This document shows positions 10,623 through 18,813 of a stretch of 29,554 nucleotides of DNA, one piece after another; within the stretch, counting starts at the first letter, position 1; each line of letters starts with the position of its first letter. A program made the translations under genes and the position numbers. The stretch lies in NCBI GenBank assembly GCA_027575765.1, contig JANBPT010000582.1, positions 1-29,554 of the forward strand. Reading direction: 5' to 3'. The stretch is from Tieghemiomyces parasiticus (taxonomy: Eukaryota > Kickxellomycota > Dimargaritomycetes > Dimargaritales > Dimargaritaceae). The notes beneath the pieces were generated by a model. The model was given only the letters and a program-made list of their open reading frames with translations, did no database searches and had not been told where the DNA came from.

Positions 10623-12128
10623 TCTGCCCTGCCTCATTCCTTTTCCCTCATATCACCATATTCAACCCACATCTAAATGCCTGGAGACCAGTTTGGCCAC
10701 CTTGGCTCAAACTACAATAATGGGCCCCCCTTTACCCCCTTGGAAAGGGCTTGCCCATCCCACACATCAGCAGGGTGCCCCCCCCCAGCTGGACAGAGTA
10801 ATCTTCTGCTAGGACAACTGACTGCCTGGGTACCCACTTGGTGACCACCTCAGCCTGGGAGCCCCCCCTAGGCAAAGGAACCAAAGGGAAGGAGCCGGCT
10901 AAGCCTAGCCTCTTGGAGGACCTGCCTCAAGATCCAGAATCAGAGGGTCTCCCATGCTACGCCAAACTGATGGGCAATGCACAAGCCACCCTAATGAATG
11001 CCCATGACCTATCCAAGATTTCCTTTAACAGTTTGGCATATGAAAACTCCTGGTTCTTCCTTACCCAAGCAGCCAGGGCCCTACAACCCTACCAAGCCAC
11101 CTAATACATGTGGGTGGACAAGGTAAAGGGCCTCCTGAAGGGTGTGGCAGCCACCCAGATGCAGAACGCCAATCAAGCAACATGGGGGCAATTTTGCAAG
11201 AGTCTCATGGCTTGTTTCCCTCCAGAGAAGGCCAGTCCATACCTTACCCTCCTAATGGCTGCCAAATCATACCTCAGTCACCTGGACCTTGAACAGGCCA
11301 TGGTACAAGTGGCACTAGACTACCACACATGCCAACACCCCAGTCTGGTGGCTGCCTGGTGGATAGCCCTCTGCATCCCTGTGGAAGTCCAGCACTGGTA
11401 CCTGTTCAAACTGCTGGAACTGGACAATCCCAATGCCATCCTGACCAAAGTGGCCAAGATCTCAATGGAGGAGTCACAACAATGCAACATGCTCCCCAAC
11501 TGGGCCCAGCTGCAATGTCACAAACTGGCCCCTGTGGGTAATAGCCCCATATACACCACTGTGTGCATGACAGCACCTACCCCACCACCCAACTGTGCAC
11601 CCTTATTGTATCCTACAGAGCCATCAGCCACAACCACTGGCCCCCCTGACTACCTGGCAAGGGCCAAGGCAACCATCACCCTGCCATGTTGCATGGGGTT
11701 AACTGTCCCATTCTCATCTCCAATGGATGCCTGCCTCCATATAGAGGTTACCTTGTTTGGGCAACCCCTTCAAGTCTTTGCTGACACATGCTCCAAACTT
11801 CTGCTGGTTAATAAGAACCTCCTCCCCACCCAGGTTGCTGTCCACCACCACAAATGTGGCTTGTATGCCTGTGTAGGGCACCCCACTACCAATACCCTGG
11901 GGTCAGCCCAAATTGAGTTCAGCATTGGGACGGCACATTTCCAAGGCCTGGCCCAGGTAACTGACAACAATTGGTTTGCCCTCCTCCTGCCAAACTGGCT
12001 CCTCCAGCAGGTGGCAGACCATCTTGATTTTGGGGCATGCACCCTCACCCTCCAGGCAACAGAAGAGGCCAGCCCAAAGGAGCACTGGGACCCCAGTGGA
12101 ACACCCCCCACAAACTGGGCAGACCAGG

Positions 12129-12261
12129 TGTGTTGATACTAGGCCCAAGTCTAATACCATAACCAAAAGGCTATTCTACTATCACAGAATTTGTGGTTCT
12201 GAAATAGTAGACTTGGACTTTACCCTGGGATGATCTAATGTGGTGGTTCCCAATCACCACA
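12129..12261 (+). mobile_element. MITE-like insert, copy 1
   Basis: A 133-bp unit starts TGTGTTGATA and ends ATCACCACA, giving imperfect terminal inverted repeats (TGTGTTGAT versus TGTGGTGAT). It is flanked by CCAGG at 12124-12128 and 12262-12266, a good 5-bp target-site duplication. Inside, CCAAGTCTA (12145-12153) pairs with TAGACTTGG (12208-12216). It encodes nothing. It sits between the protease and RT parts of element B; insert plus one CCAGG is 138 bp, so the frame is conserved across it apart from stops inside. Confidence 0.8.
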
Positions 12262-12491
12262 CCAGGTCCATATTGGGGACACCTGGCCAAAGGCACTACA
12301 GACAGCCCTCACTCAAGTCCTGGCCACTAACATGGGCCTACTCCGCAAAACCAACATGGTGGTCCCACTGCATGGCAACAAGGCCCCCATACATGTACCC
12401 ATCTGGCCTCAGGTGGTGCTGGTCCACAGCCACCCTTTGCTGTGACATGGTGAGCATCAGAAAGCATTTGAGGCATGCATGGAGCAGTGGG

Positions 12492-12624
12492 TGTGGTGAT
12501 TGGGAACCACCACATTATATCATCCCAGGGTAAAGTCCAAGTCTACTATTTCAGAACCACAAATTCTGTGATAGTAGAATAGCCTTTTGATTATGGTATT
12601 AGACTTGGGCCTAATATCAACACA
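12492..12624 (-). mobile_element. MITE-like insert, copy 2, inverted
   Basis: This is the reverse complement of copy 1 with about 3 differences in 135 compared positions and no gaps. Its flanks are AGTGG (12486-12490) and ACTGG (12625-12629), an imperfect duplication. It breaks the RT lead-in just after the MEQW motif. With copy 1 it forms a hairpin with a stem of about 135 bp and a loop of 226 bp. Confidence 0.75.
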
Positions 12625-12735
12625 ACTGGCCTCTCACAGGTGGATGTGTTCTTTGCCAGACCAGTCTGGCATCCAACAACCATCCACATGCCTAAAGGCA
12701 TTCCTTTGGCCCATCATTCTAATGGTCAATAGCAG

Positions 12736-13134
12736 GTGGACCATGCAGAGTGGTACCAGTGGGTCAATGACTATACCAAAGAGAACTGGGCATCACATTG
12801 GAAGGCCTACTTTGCAAATCAGGAACAGATCACAATTCTCCCCCTGGGAGTGTGGGTGATGCACCTCCAAGTAGGGGCAGCTGCCCATCAAAAGGGAGCC
12901 CTTACAGCAAAGTGTGACAGCCCTTTTCAGGTGCTACACCCCCCCCCAGCCCATGTATGTATATGTTGGCACAGGAAGATGGTACCCCACCTCCCATTGG
13001 CGGTGCCTGTGCAATACCTACACCTATTCCCTAAGCCCAAAGATGCTCCAAAGGAGGACCCTGTTCCAGTCCTCCACTGGTCCCAGTGGCTCCAACAGGC
13101 AAGCTCAGCCAAGATCTCTGCAAACTTGGAATGA
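12736..13134 (+). pseudogene. unidentified 3' ORF of element B
   Basis: An open frame of about 132 codons (GTG at 12736, no ATG upstream in frame) ends in TGA 22 bp before the 3' LTR. It contains W-rich text (HAEWYQWVNDYTKENW, then WASHWKAYF) and a C-terminal VLHWSQWLQQ. Its position suggests the C-terminal end of pol or a short accessory ORF, brought next to the RT start by an internal deletion. I recognise no integrase HHCC, DDE or chromodomain residues, so no function is assigned. Confidence 0.4.
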
Positions 13135-13155
13135 TAAAACCAGTGGCCCACCAAC

Positions 13156-13499
13156 TGTTGGGAGGCATTTGTGGTAGAGGGATCTAGGAGGCGGCCCAGA
13201 GGGGCTGACCTCCTGGCAGATCCCGCCTTTTGCCCAACAGCTGTGACTCACTGGAGTCCAGGCCTGCACCAGGAGGGTAGATCCTCCATTCAGCAGAGGA
13301 ATATAGGAAGGAGGCTGGGAAGGAACCCAGTCTCTCTCTCTCTCTTCTTTCCTAGCTATTAGTACTCTTGTTATTGTTTACAAGTTGTCTTCACAGTGTT
13401 CTGTGCTTCTATTTATTTTTTTCTATTGAAGCCATTTGGCCCTGTTGGGCCCCCGTTCAATGTAGAGCTTTGTTTCCATTAAAAGCGCTACGTAACACA
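13156..13499 (+). repeat. 3' LTR of element B
   Basis: Starts TGTTGGGAGG and ends TAACACA. It is longer than the 5' copy because the first 60 bp are better preserved. It contains TGACTCA at 13244-13250, a CT-repeat near 13332, TTGGCCCTGTTGGGCCCCC and ATTAAA at 13478-13483 as likely poly(A) signal. Confidence 0.85.
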
Positions 13500-14857
13500 C
13501 CACACCAAGGTCTCCTGACCTGCTGCATATAAGGGGTTGTTACTTGTCATTAAATTTGAATCCGACTACCACTTGAACGAAAAGTAGTCAGGGGAGAAAT
13601 TGTCTAATCCTGCTGAGTGTGTGCCCACCAAACGGAATTCTTCAGTAAACGGCGAAAAAAATATCCGATGAGTATGGTGAGCACCAGGATGAATATTGCA
13701 TAACTGCTACATGGGATCAGGTGCCATTTAAGTAGGTCCTCAGCTGCTCATCCTCTTGGGTTGTGGGATGCACTGCCGCAATTTTTTGAAGCTTAGCATG
13801 TTACCTCCTAGTATTTAAATGTTAATGGTAGAGAGGCCTGTACCTCCCAAGGACACCTAAGGGGGGAGATATTCGATGTCAGGGGTAGAATGGGGGGGGG
13901 CTAATTTGGCCAAGGATATGTGGCCAGCTTCAGCGGTGAGTAGTGGAGTAGCCAAAAAGGACCATGATCATTATGAAAGAGTGCATTGTCAATGCGTGAT
14001 TTACATTCCCGTGTGTATATTAGATAACCTTGTAATATAGATATATGTGCTACGCCCTTCAATTTCTGTTTTGTAGATGCAGCCCAACCATAAGGGATGC
14101 AACCAGGGGTTGCCCAAAACAACGACCAGGACCTACAATACTAGAGGCGCTTATGGCATGGGTGCCCTATCAAGATTGATATACCCCGTTTAATCTAAAC
14201 AATATTGATGTAAATGAGCGTCCGGTTCACCAAAAAGTGGGCCCCTGCACCTCTTCAGATGGACCCTGGGGCTTCTCTGAGAGAACTGCCCGGGGTTACT
14301 GTGGAACGCCACGGAAGGCCTTCCTGCCCTCAATTACCTAAAGACGATGGCCGTTCAATTGCAACCCTTGTCTCCACTTCTTACCCAGATGCTACTTTTA
14401 GTTTTGCCCTTGGAAGCCTACGTCTGAGCTAGGATAACCCTGAACGTAACTACCTTTTGTACTTTTACTACACTCACTCACTGAAGACAGCTACGTTTAT
14501 GGTCCCAGCTAACTGTCCTCTCCAGCCCTTGTCAAATCACCCCTTTCTCTTTACACTTGCAAGATGTGAAACAAATAATATGTCCAAATGGAGCAAAGTC
14601 CTTGCACCATAAACAAGGTGCTAAATTGTCAGGATCAATACACATCATCATAACCATGCACTGACAATGTTTACGATTAGTTTATGGCCAACTTGTTTCA
14701 ATCTACCACAAAGACTGTGGTCAATATACTGGGGCACAAGCAACTTGCACCATGGTCAAATGCAGAACATGTGATATTCAAGCCCCGCTACTCTCTGTCT
14801 CACCCATACAAGCTCGGCATGGCGTGGAGGTGAAGGTGACAACGTTCTGGATATGTT
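13500..14857. other. unassigned DNA, no gene seen
   Basis: CpG frequency returns to normal immediately after the 3' LTR. Element A does not continue here. The 72-codon plus-strand frame at 14214-14432 shows no motif. A run of 8 G lies near 13892. Weak similarity to 16805-16876 suggests the repeat at 14858 may begin as early as about 14780. Confidence 0.4.
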
Positions 14858-14985
14858 AGGACCTTTCCTTTGGCTGCCTAGTCACACAGGTGTCTCATTT
14901 TGCACGCAAGTTTTCCGGTGAAGTCAACGGCTCAACGCAGGCTCGTCGCAGATGAGGCCAAGGGAGCCGTAGCTCACCTACTAGT
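14858..14985 (+). repeat. diverged dispersed repeat, copy 1
   Basis: Similar to 16877-17003 in the same orientation: CCTTTCCTTTGGCTGCC then TAGTCACACAGGTG here corresponds to CTTTTCCTTCGGTTGC and TTGGTCACTCAGGTG there, and GGCTCGTCGCAGATGAGGCC to GGGTTCGTCACGGATGAAGC. Identity is perhaps 65-75% by eye with small gaps. The family is unknown. Confidence 0.5.
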
Positions 14986-15678
14986 TTGTGCTTCATTGCA
15001 TCATCAGATACGCAACCGTATTGGAAGTTGTCGGCGCCCAAACCAGTGACGGCCAATCTCCCACCACCTTGACAAGGTCTCACACTAGATCAGGAGCCAC
15101 CCTTCCACACTACACCCATTACGACCAAGACAACCATTCAAGCAACCCCTAGCGCATGAGCATCGGCTATATAAGCCAACATTTTCCTTATTACCATAAC
15201 CTTTAGCTTATTTTTACACCCTTTCGATTGGACTTCAATGAAACAGGACCCACCGAGGTCTGGATAACCACAGAAGTGTAATAGGTAATATCCAACAGGG
15301 TCAGGTTTATCGGAAAGAAGCATATACGAAAAAAGATGCATATGAGTAGAAGGTTGTGATTGCATCCGTCCCCGATTTCGAGACGGCTCTTTTCACAGCT
15401 TGAGTATTTTTGGGGTTAGGTTATCTATGGTCTGTGGTTGTCCAGCTGTACCGGGTTTCGTTGGCGCAAATGCGTATGGCTGGGAGGTGCTAGTCGCTGG
15501 GGGAGGGATGAAAATCGGCCGTGGTCATCAGTTTTCAAGTGGCTCAATAAGTGGCTGTGGAAGAGGAAGGGGGAAGAGTTAAGCAAGGGGTGTTAGCGGA
15601 AGCTCGAAGGTGCATGGGCTTGCAGTGGCGTCCAGTAAGCAACAGCAGTTTGGGACAGGACAAGTATAAACATATGGC
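14986..15678. other. unassigned DNA, no gene seen
   Basis: This lies between the repeat and the poly(A) signal of the small secreted-protein gene. A 75-codon minus-strand frame starting at ATG 15365 has no recognisable motif and no splice-supported extension. Nothing else stands out. Confidence 0.4.
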
Positions 15679-15684
15679 TTTATT
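15679..15684 (-). terminator. poly(A) signal AATAAA
   Basis: A canonical AATAAA on the minus strand, about 130 bp downstream of the stop codon of the small secreted-protein gene at 15815. Confidence 0.65.
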
Positions 15685-15814
15685 TTCACATATTTAAAAC
15701 GGTGCCATTAACGACGGAAATAGCGTACCGTGGGATCGGGGTGGACTCGGCCGCCAATCCAGGCGCAGGTTAATGGACCGCAGGAGGTCCCGGCTGCAGG
15801 AGGGGAGGGCAGGC

Positions 15815-16003
15815 TTATTCGGCAGCAGGGGGAGCAGGGGCGGCCTTCTTCTTCTTGGGCTCGGGGCTACGGCGGTCGAGACGCTGGACAACCGGCAGGC
15901 TGGCGTCGGTCAGGTCGCGGCGGACAAGCTGCTCGGCGGAGACGGACAGGCAAACGGTGGCCAGGACGGCGGCGGCGACGAGGGTGATGTGGGTGAACTG
16001 CAT
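15815..16003 (-). CDS. small secreted protein, 62 aa
   Basis: The 62-residue product begins MQFTHITLVAAAVLATVCLS, a clear signal peptide with a hydrophobic core and a likely cleavage after VSA (residue 23). The mature part of about 39 residues has two dibasic sites, LVRRD and LDRRS, of the kind cut by Kex2-type proteases in the Golgi, then a lysine cluster (PKKKK) and an Ala/Pro-rich end. It has no cysteine after the signal, so it is not a disulfide-rich effector. The gene is supported by a TATA box 110 bp upstream, a C/T-rich leader, and AATAAA downstream. I do not recognise a family. It may be a cell-wall or secreted peptide precursor, but function is not known. The longer upstream frame through the leader is not needed. 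Confidence 0.75.
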   Translation of the reverse strand: MQFTHITLVAAAVLATVCLSVSAEQLVRRDLTDASLPVVQRLDRRSPEPKKKKAAPAPPAAE

Positions 16004-16113
16004 GGTGGAGAGTGGGGTGAGGGTGGTGGGAGAAAGTGAGAGAGAGAAGATGTAGCGGTGGGAAGATGGAATGGCTGGATGATGAGGTTGAGAAGGGCGG
16101 GGGCTGGGTGGGC

Positions 16114-16121
16114 TATTTATA
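16114..16121 (-). promoter_or_regulatory. TATA box of the small secreted-protein gene
   Basis: Reads TATAAATA on the minus strand, about 111 bp upstream of the ATG at 16003, followed by a C/T-rich leader. This is a textbook RNA polymerase II promoter layout and suggests strong, regulated expression. Confidence 0.65.
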
Positions 16122-16876
16122 CTGCAATCGGACGTCGTAGCGACCCTCTCCCTCCCTGCCTCTACTGACGACTTGTGGTGCTCATCAATGGCACCGGCCG
16201 TGGATGCACTCTGCCATTGCGTAGACCGGCCACCCATGATGGTACCGACACTGCCAGTGAACAATTCTTGACTGCCTTGTACTGTGCACTTTGTTCTCGC
16301 CCAATCTGACCAGCAATTGATATGAAGGCAAGTTACGAAGCTGGCCAAGCCATGATTGTCGAGTGGGAGGTGGGTGGTCGTGCAGTGACAGTGGTAGAAT
16401 GGCGTCAAGATGACTGTTAGGTTGAGCCATGACCAAAGTGCCCTCCGACCGAGCTATGAGGTCTGACAACGGGCCAGCTGGGCGCAGGGAAAGGGGAAAG
16501 TGACGAAATTAGACCTCGGTGATCGGGAGTGGAGCTCCTAATCATTAAATCGAGATCTACGGCCATATGCCCTTTGTAAATTAGTAGCAGAGCATAGCCT
16601 GACAACAGTGCGCTGTGACATTTCCTCATCTCCCCTCTTCATTTCTTGCCTGTGGCTCCACTGACCACTCTCTGGGGTCAATCTAACGAATTGTGCCATG
16701 TAAGATAAATCAAATGTAAATGCACAGAGGACAAAGGCCGCGGTAGATACACCGAGGGGCTATCAGCTGTATATCGGTCCAGGGTGACCCATGTCTAATC
16801 CGCACCTCGCTACGCTTGCCTTTGCATACGACCCATTTATGCGATACGGAGAGAGCGGAGGGTAGGGGCTCTGAAA
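16122..16876. other. unassigned DNA, no gene seen
   Basis: The first part is probably the upstream regulatory region of the minus-strand secreted-protein gene. Open minus-strand frames run through it but lack motifs. The last 70 bp may belong to the dispersed repeat that is clear from 16877. Confidence 0.4.
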
Positions 16877-17003
16877 AGGCCTGAGCTTTTCCTTCGGTTG
16901 CTTGGTCACTCAGGTGCTTCGTCACCCGTGAATGTAAGTTTACCAGTACTGGTGGTTGCCGGGCTCGGGTTCGTCACGGATGAAGCTAAAGGGGCGACTA
17001 AAC
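16877..17003 (+). repeat. diverged dispersed repeat, copy 2
   Basis: Second copy of the repeat at 14858-14985, same strand, about 2.0 kb apart. The secreted-protein gene lies between the two copies. Correspondence is described at copy 1. Confidence 0.5.
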
Positions 17004-17597
17004 CCTCAAGCTGAAAACCGTCAATATTGCGTCAATATCCCATTTCATCTTCTGACTTGTCCTCCATGACGATGCCAGATATGGTATTATATGGGGTGTG
17101 TGATCTCGTTGGTATCCGGGGGAGCCGCGTTTATTTGAAACAGGAACTAGTATGCGTGGAAAACAGGTAGTGGGTTGTGAGGGCAGTGGTCTTTTGCTTT
17201 GAATTTTTATTCATCGGAAACGGCGTGCTTTCGGATTGGGGGTTCTGTGGCCGGTGAATGCTTGAATGTACCAGGAATCGTTGACGTAGGGGTATATGGT
17301 TATCTAGTGCAAATCACTAGGAGATAGGTGAGGGTGGATCATGGCCCTCAGCTAACGAGCGGGACATCGGGTTGCTGCGAGCGGACGATAGGTAGAAGGC
17401 ATGTACATCGCTCTTGAGGAGCCTTAGGGGTCCCAGCAGTGTGCGGGTCTACTGTAGCCCTTAGATGAAACCAGTGGTTTTCGGTACAACGAACTCTGTC
17501 GTTGCTTTTATTACTGGGTTGTTTTTGCCAATAACAATTGTGGTAGGTGCAAAACCTAGAGGATTAGTTATTAAGGTGCTCGTGTAGTCTAGACAAG
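17004..17597. other. unassigned DNA, no gene seen
   Basis: No ORF with recognisable sequence. GTCTAGACAAG occurs near 17587 just before the solo LTR and again near 17733 inside it. Confidence 0.4.
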
Positions 17598-17925
17598 TGT
17601 AGTGTGGCGGAGGTACGTATGAGGCGGTCTACCACGACTCGCTGACTCCACGCCAACTTCTGACCCCAATCATTGAGCTCCGCCAACCACCGGGTCTACT
17701 AGATCTAGATAGATCATGACCTCCACCAGAGGGTCTAGACAAGGAGCCGGGGACGGTCCCGACCAAATCTCTATACTATTCATTCGTTTATATTTATTTC
17801 GCTTTACATTGTCTACATAGCGTCCCGTGCCTTGCTATACCACCCGTTTTCTAGCTCTGTAACTTGCAACCGTTTGGCCCCTCCCCTTAGGTGAGCACGT
17901 CTTTAATAAAACTCCACCTGGCGCA
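17598..17925 (+). mobile_element. solo LTR related to element B
   Basis: This 328-bp stretch, TGTAGTGTGG to GGCGCA, aligns along its length with the 344-bp 3' LTR of element B. Matching blocks in order are GAGGCGG, CTGACTCC, CCAGAGGGTCTAG with AAGGAGCCGGGGA (B: CAGAGGAATATAG, AAGGAGGCTGGGA), AAATCTCT, TTGTCTACATAGCGTCCCGTG (5' LTR of B: TTGTCTTCATGGTGTCCCGTG), GTTTGGCCCCT, and a poly(A) signal (AATAAA at 17905-17910). No internal element or second LTR was found nearby and no target-site duplication is clear. Unlike element B, this copy keeps many CpGs. Confidence 0.55.
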
Positions 17926-18813
17926 CTTAAGTTACCAGGAAAGAGAAGGACATGGGTCTGTCAAAATTTTGTTCCGAAGGGCACTTAGCAGTTGCACGGG
18001 GCTTCCTTGTGAGACGGACGGTAAGGAAAATCACACACGATGAGCAACTGGCCCATTAATCCCGGGTACAACTCCTGGTGATAAGCAATGGGGCGACACT
18101 GCGTATGTCGAAGCTGTCATTCGTTCTGGCGGTTCCTAGCTTATACCTAACCAGGTGTTCCCTTCAGATCCGATGGGCAGCCTTGGTCATCCCTGTCACC
18201 CGGTACTCCATCTTACCTTTGTTTCCAGACCCAATGAGATGGAGCGGATAGGAATTTTATTGATCAAGAATACGAGGAGGAGGACCAGCCAGATGAATAA
18301 GAGGAAGACGAGGTGACATTGCGAGCCAGGCATAAGGTCAAACGGGTTATGTGGCGAGGGATAGAGAGGGATGAGGCGACCAGTAGTGCACGGTCTGTAC
18401 CGGGCATCGTGAGAATGGCCAAACAAACAAAAGGGAAAGCACGCTACCCGTTTTTCGTACGGAAAGGCGACTGAGGGCAAAGGCGCTGAAGCCGGCTGAA
18501 CAAGTAAGTAGGAGGGAGAGGGGGATATCAATATGCTACAGAGAGTAAACCATGTAAATAAAAAAACGCAAGATAATGTCAGTATTGCCATATACAGGCA
18601 AGCCCGTAGAGAGCACCGACAGTGGGTGAAAGTAGGGGAGAAGGTGCAACAATGGACAATGGGGCGGCGGGAGGGGCCTGGCCCCCCTCACCGAAAGGAA
18701 TTAGGCTTGTCCGCGCGTGAAGGCCATCAAAGGTAAATTTAAGGGGTAAAAAAAGGTTCTAATTGCAACCAGCCCCGGCGTATTAGTAAGAGGTAGGAGA
18801 GGGGAAATACGTT
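17926..18813. other. unassigned DNA downstream of the Cys-rich gene
   Basis: A minus-strand frame of 131 codons at 18196-18591 has hydrophobic ends (MAILTLSCVFLFTW and a late membrane-like stretch) but no family resemblance or splice support, so it is not called. Otherwise nothing is seen. Confidence 0.35.

Larger units (their letters stand above)
10677..12732 (+). pseudogene. gag-protease-RT polyprotein of element B, broken
   Basis: ATG 10677 opens a Pro-rich N-terminus (MPGDQFGHLGSN) that stops after about 50 codons. The frame seems to shift near 10830 and continues to an in-frame TAA at 11102-11104, then reopens at ATG 11108 for 342 codons. That part has a gag-like region (about residues 1-130) and a retropepsin region: VFADTCSKLL at about 224-233, with D226-T227 but Cys where the family has Gly, then LLPNWLLQ resembling the ILGxDWL motif. 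A MITE-like insert interrupts the frame at 12129. On its far side the same frame resumes, with a TGA at 12443-12445 just before EHQKAFEACMEQW, like the RT lead-in. A second insert follows, then FFARPVWHPTTIHMPKG (an RT finger-like motif), and a stop at 12730. No zinc knuckle or RT catalytic motif remains. Non-functional. Confidence 0.75.
10290..13499 (+). mobile_element. Ty3/gypsy-like LTR retrotransposon B, degenerate
   Basis: Two direct LTRs (10290-10601 and 13156-13499) flank about 2.55 kb holding a primer site, gag, a retropepsin region, the very start of reverse transcriptase and an unidentified tail ORF. RT core, RNase H and most of integrase are missing, so the element is defective and shorter than the usual 5-6 kb. 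The LTRs differ at roughly a fifth or more of positions by eye, indicating an old insertion. CpG is almost absent throughout. Two MITE-like inserts interrupt pol. The 5' LTR boundary has an apparent deletion of about 20-30 bp relative to the 3' copy, and no clear target-site duplication could be assigned. Confidence 0.85.

Noticed and set aside
14866..14970. RNase H-like words (WLPSHTGV and ADEAKGA) in the dispersed repeat
   Set aside because: The two pieces lie in different frames and are too far apart for the RNase H motif. The second repeat copy does not keep a frame either.
18196..18591. 131-codon minus-strand frame with hydrophobic ends
   Set aside because: It could be read as a signal peptide plus membrane anchor, but no family resemblance, promoter or splice support was found.
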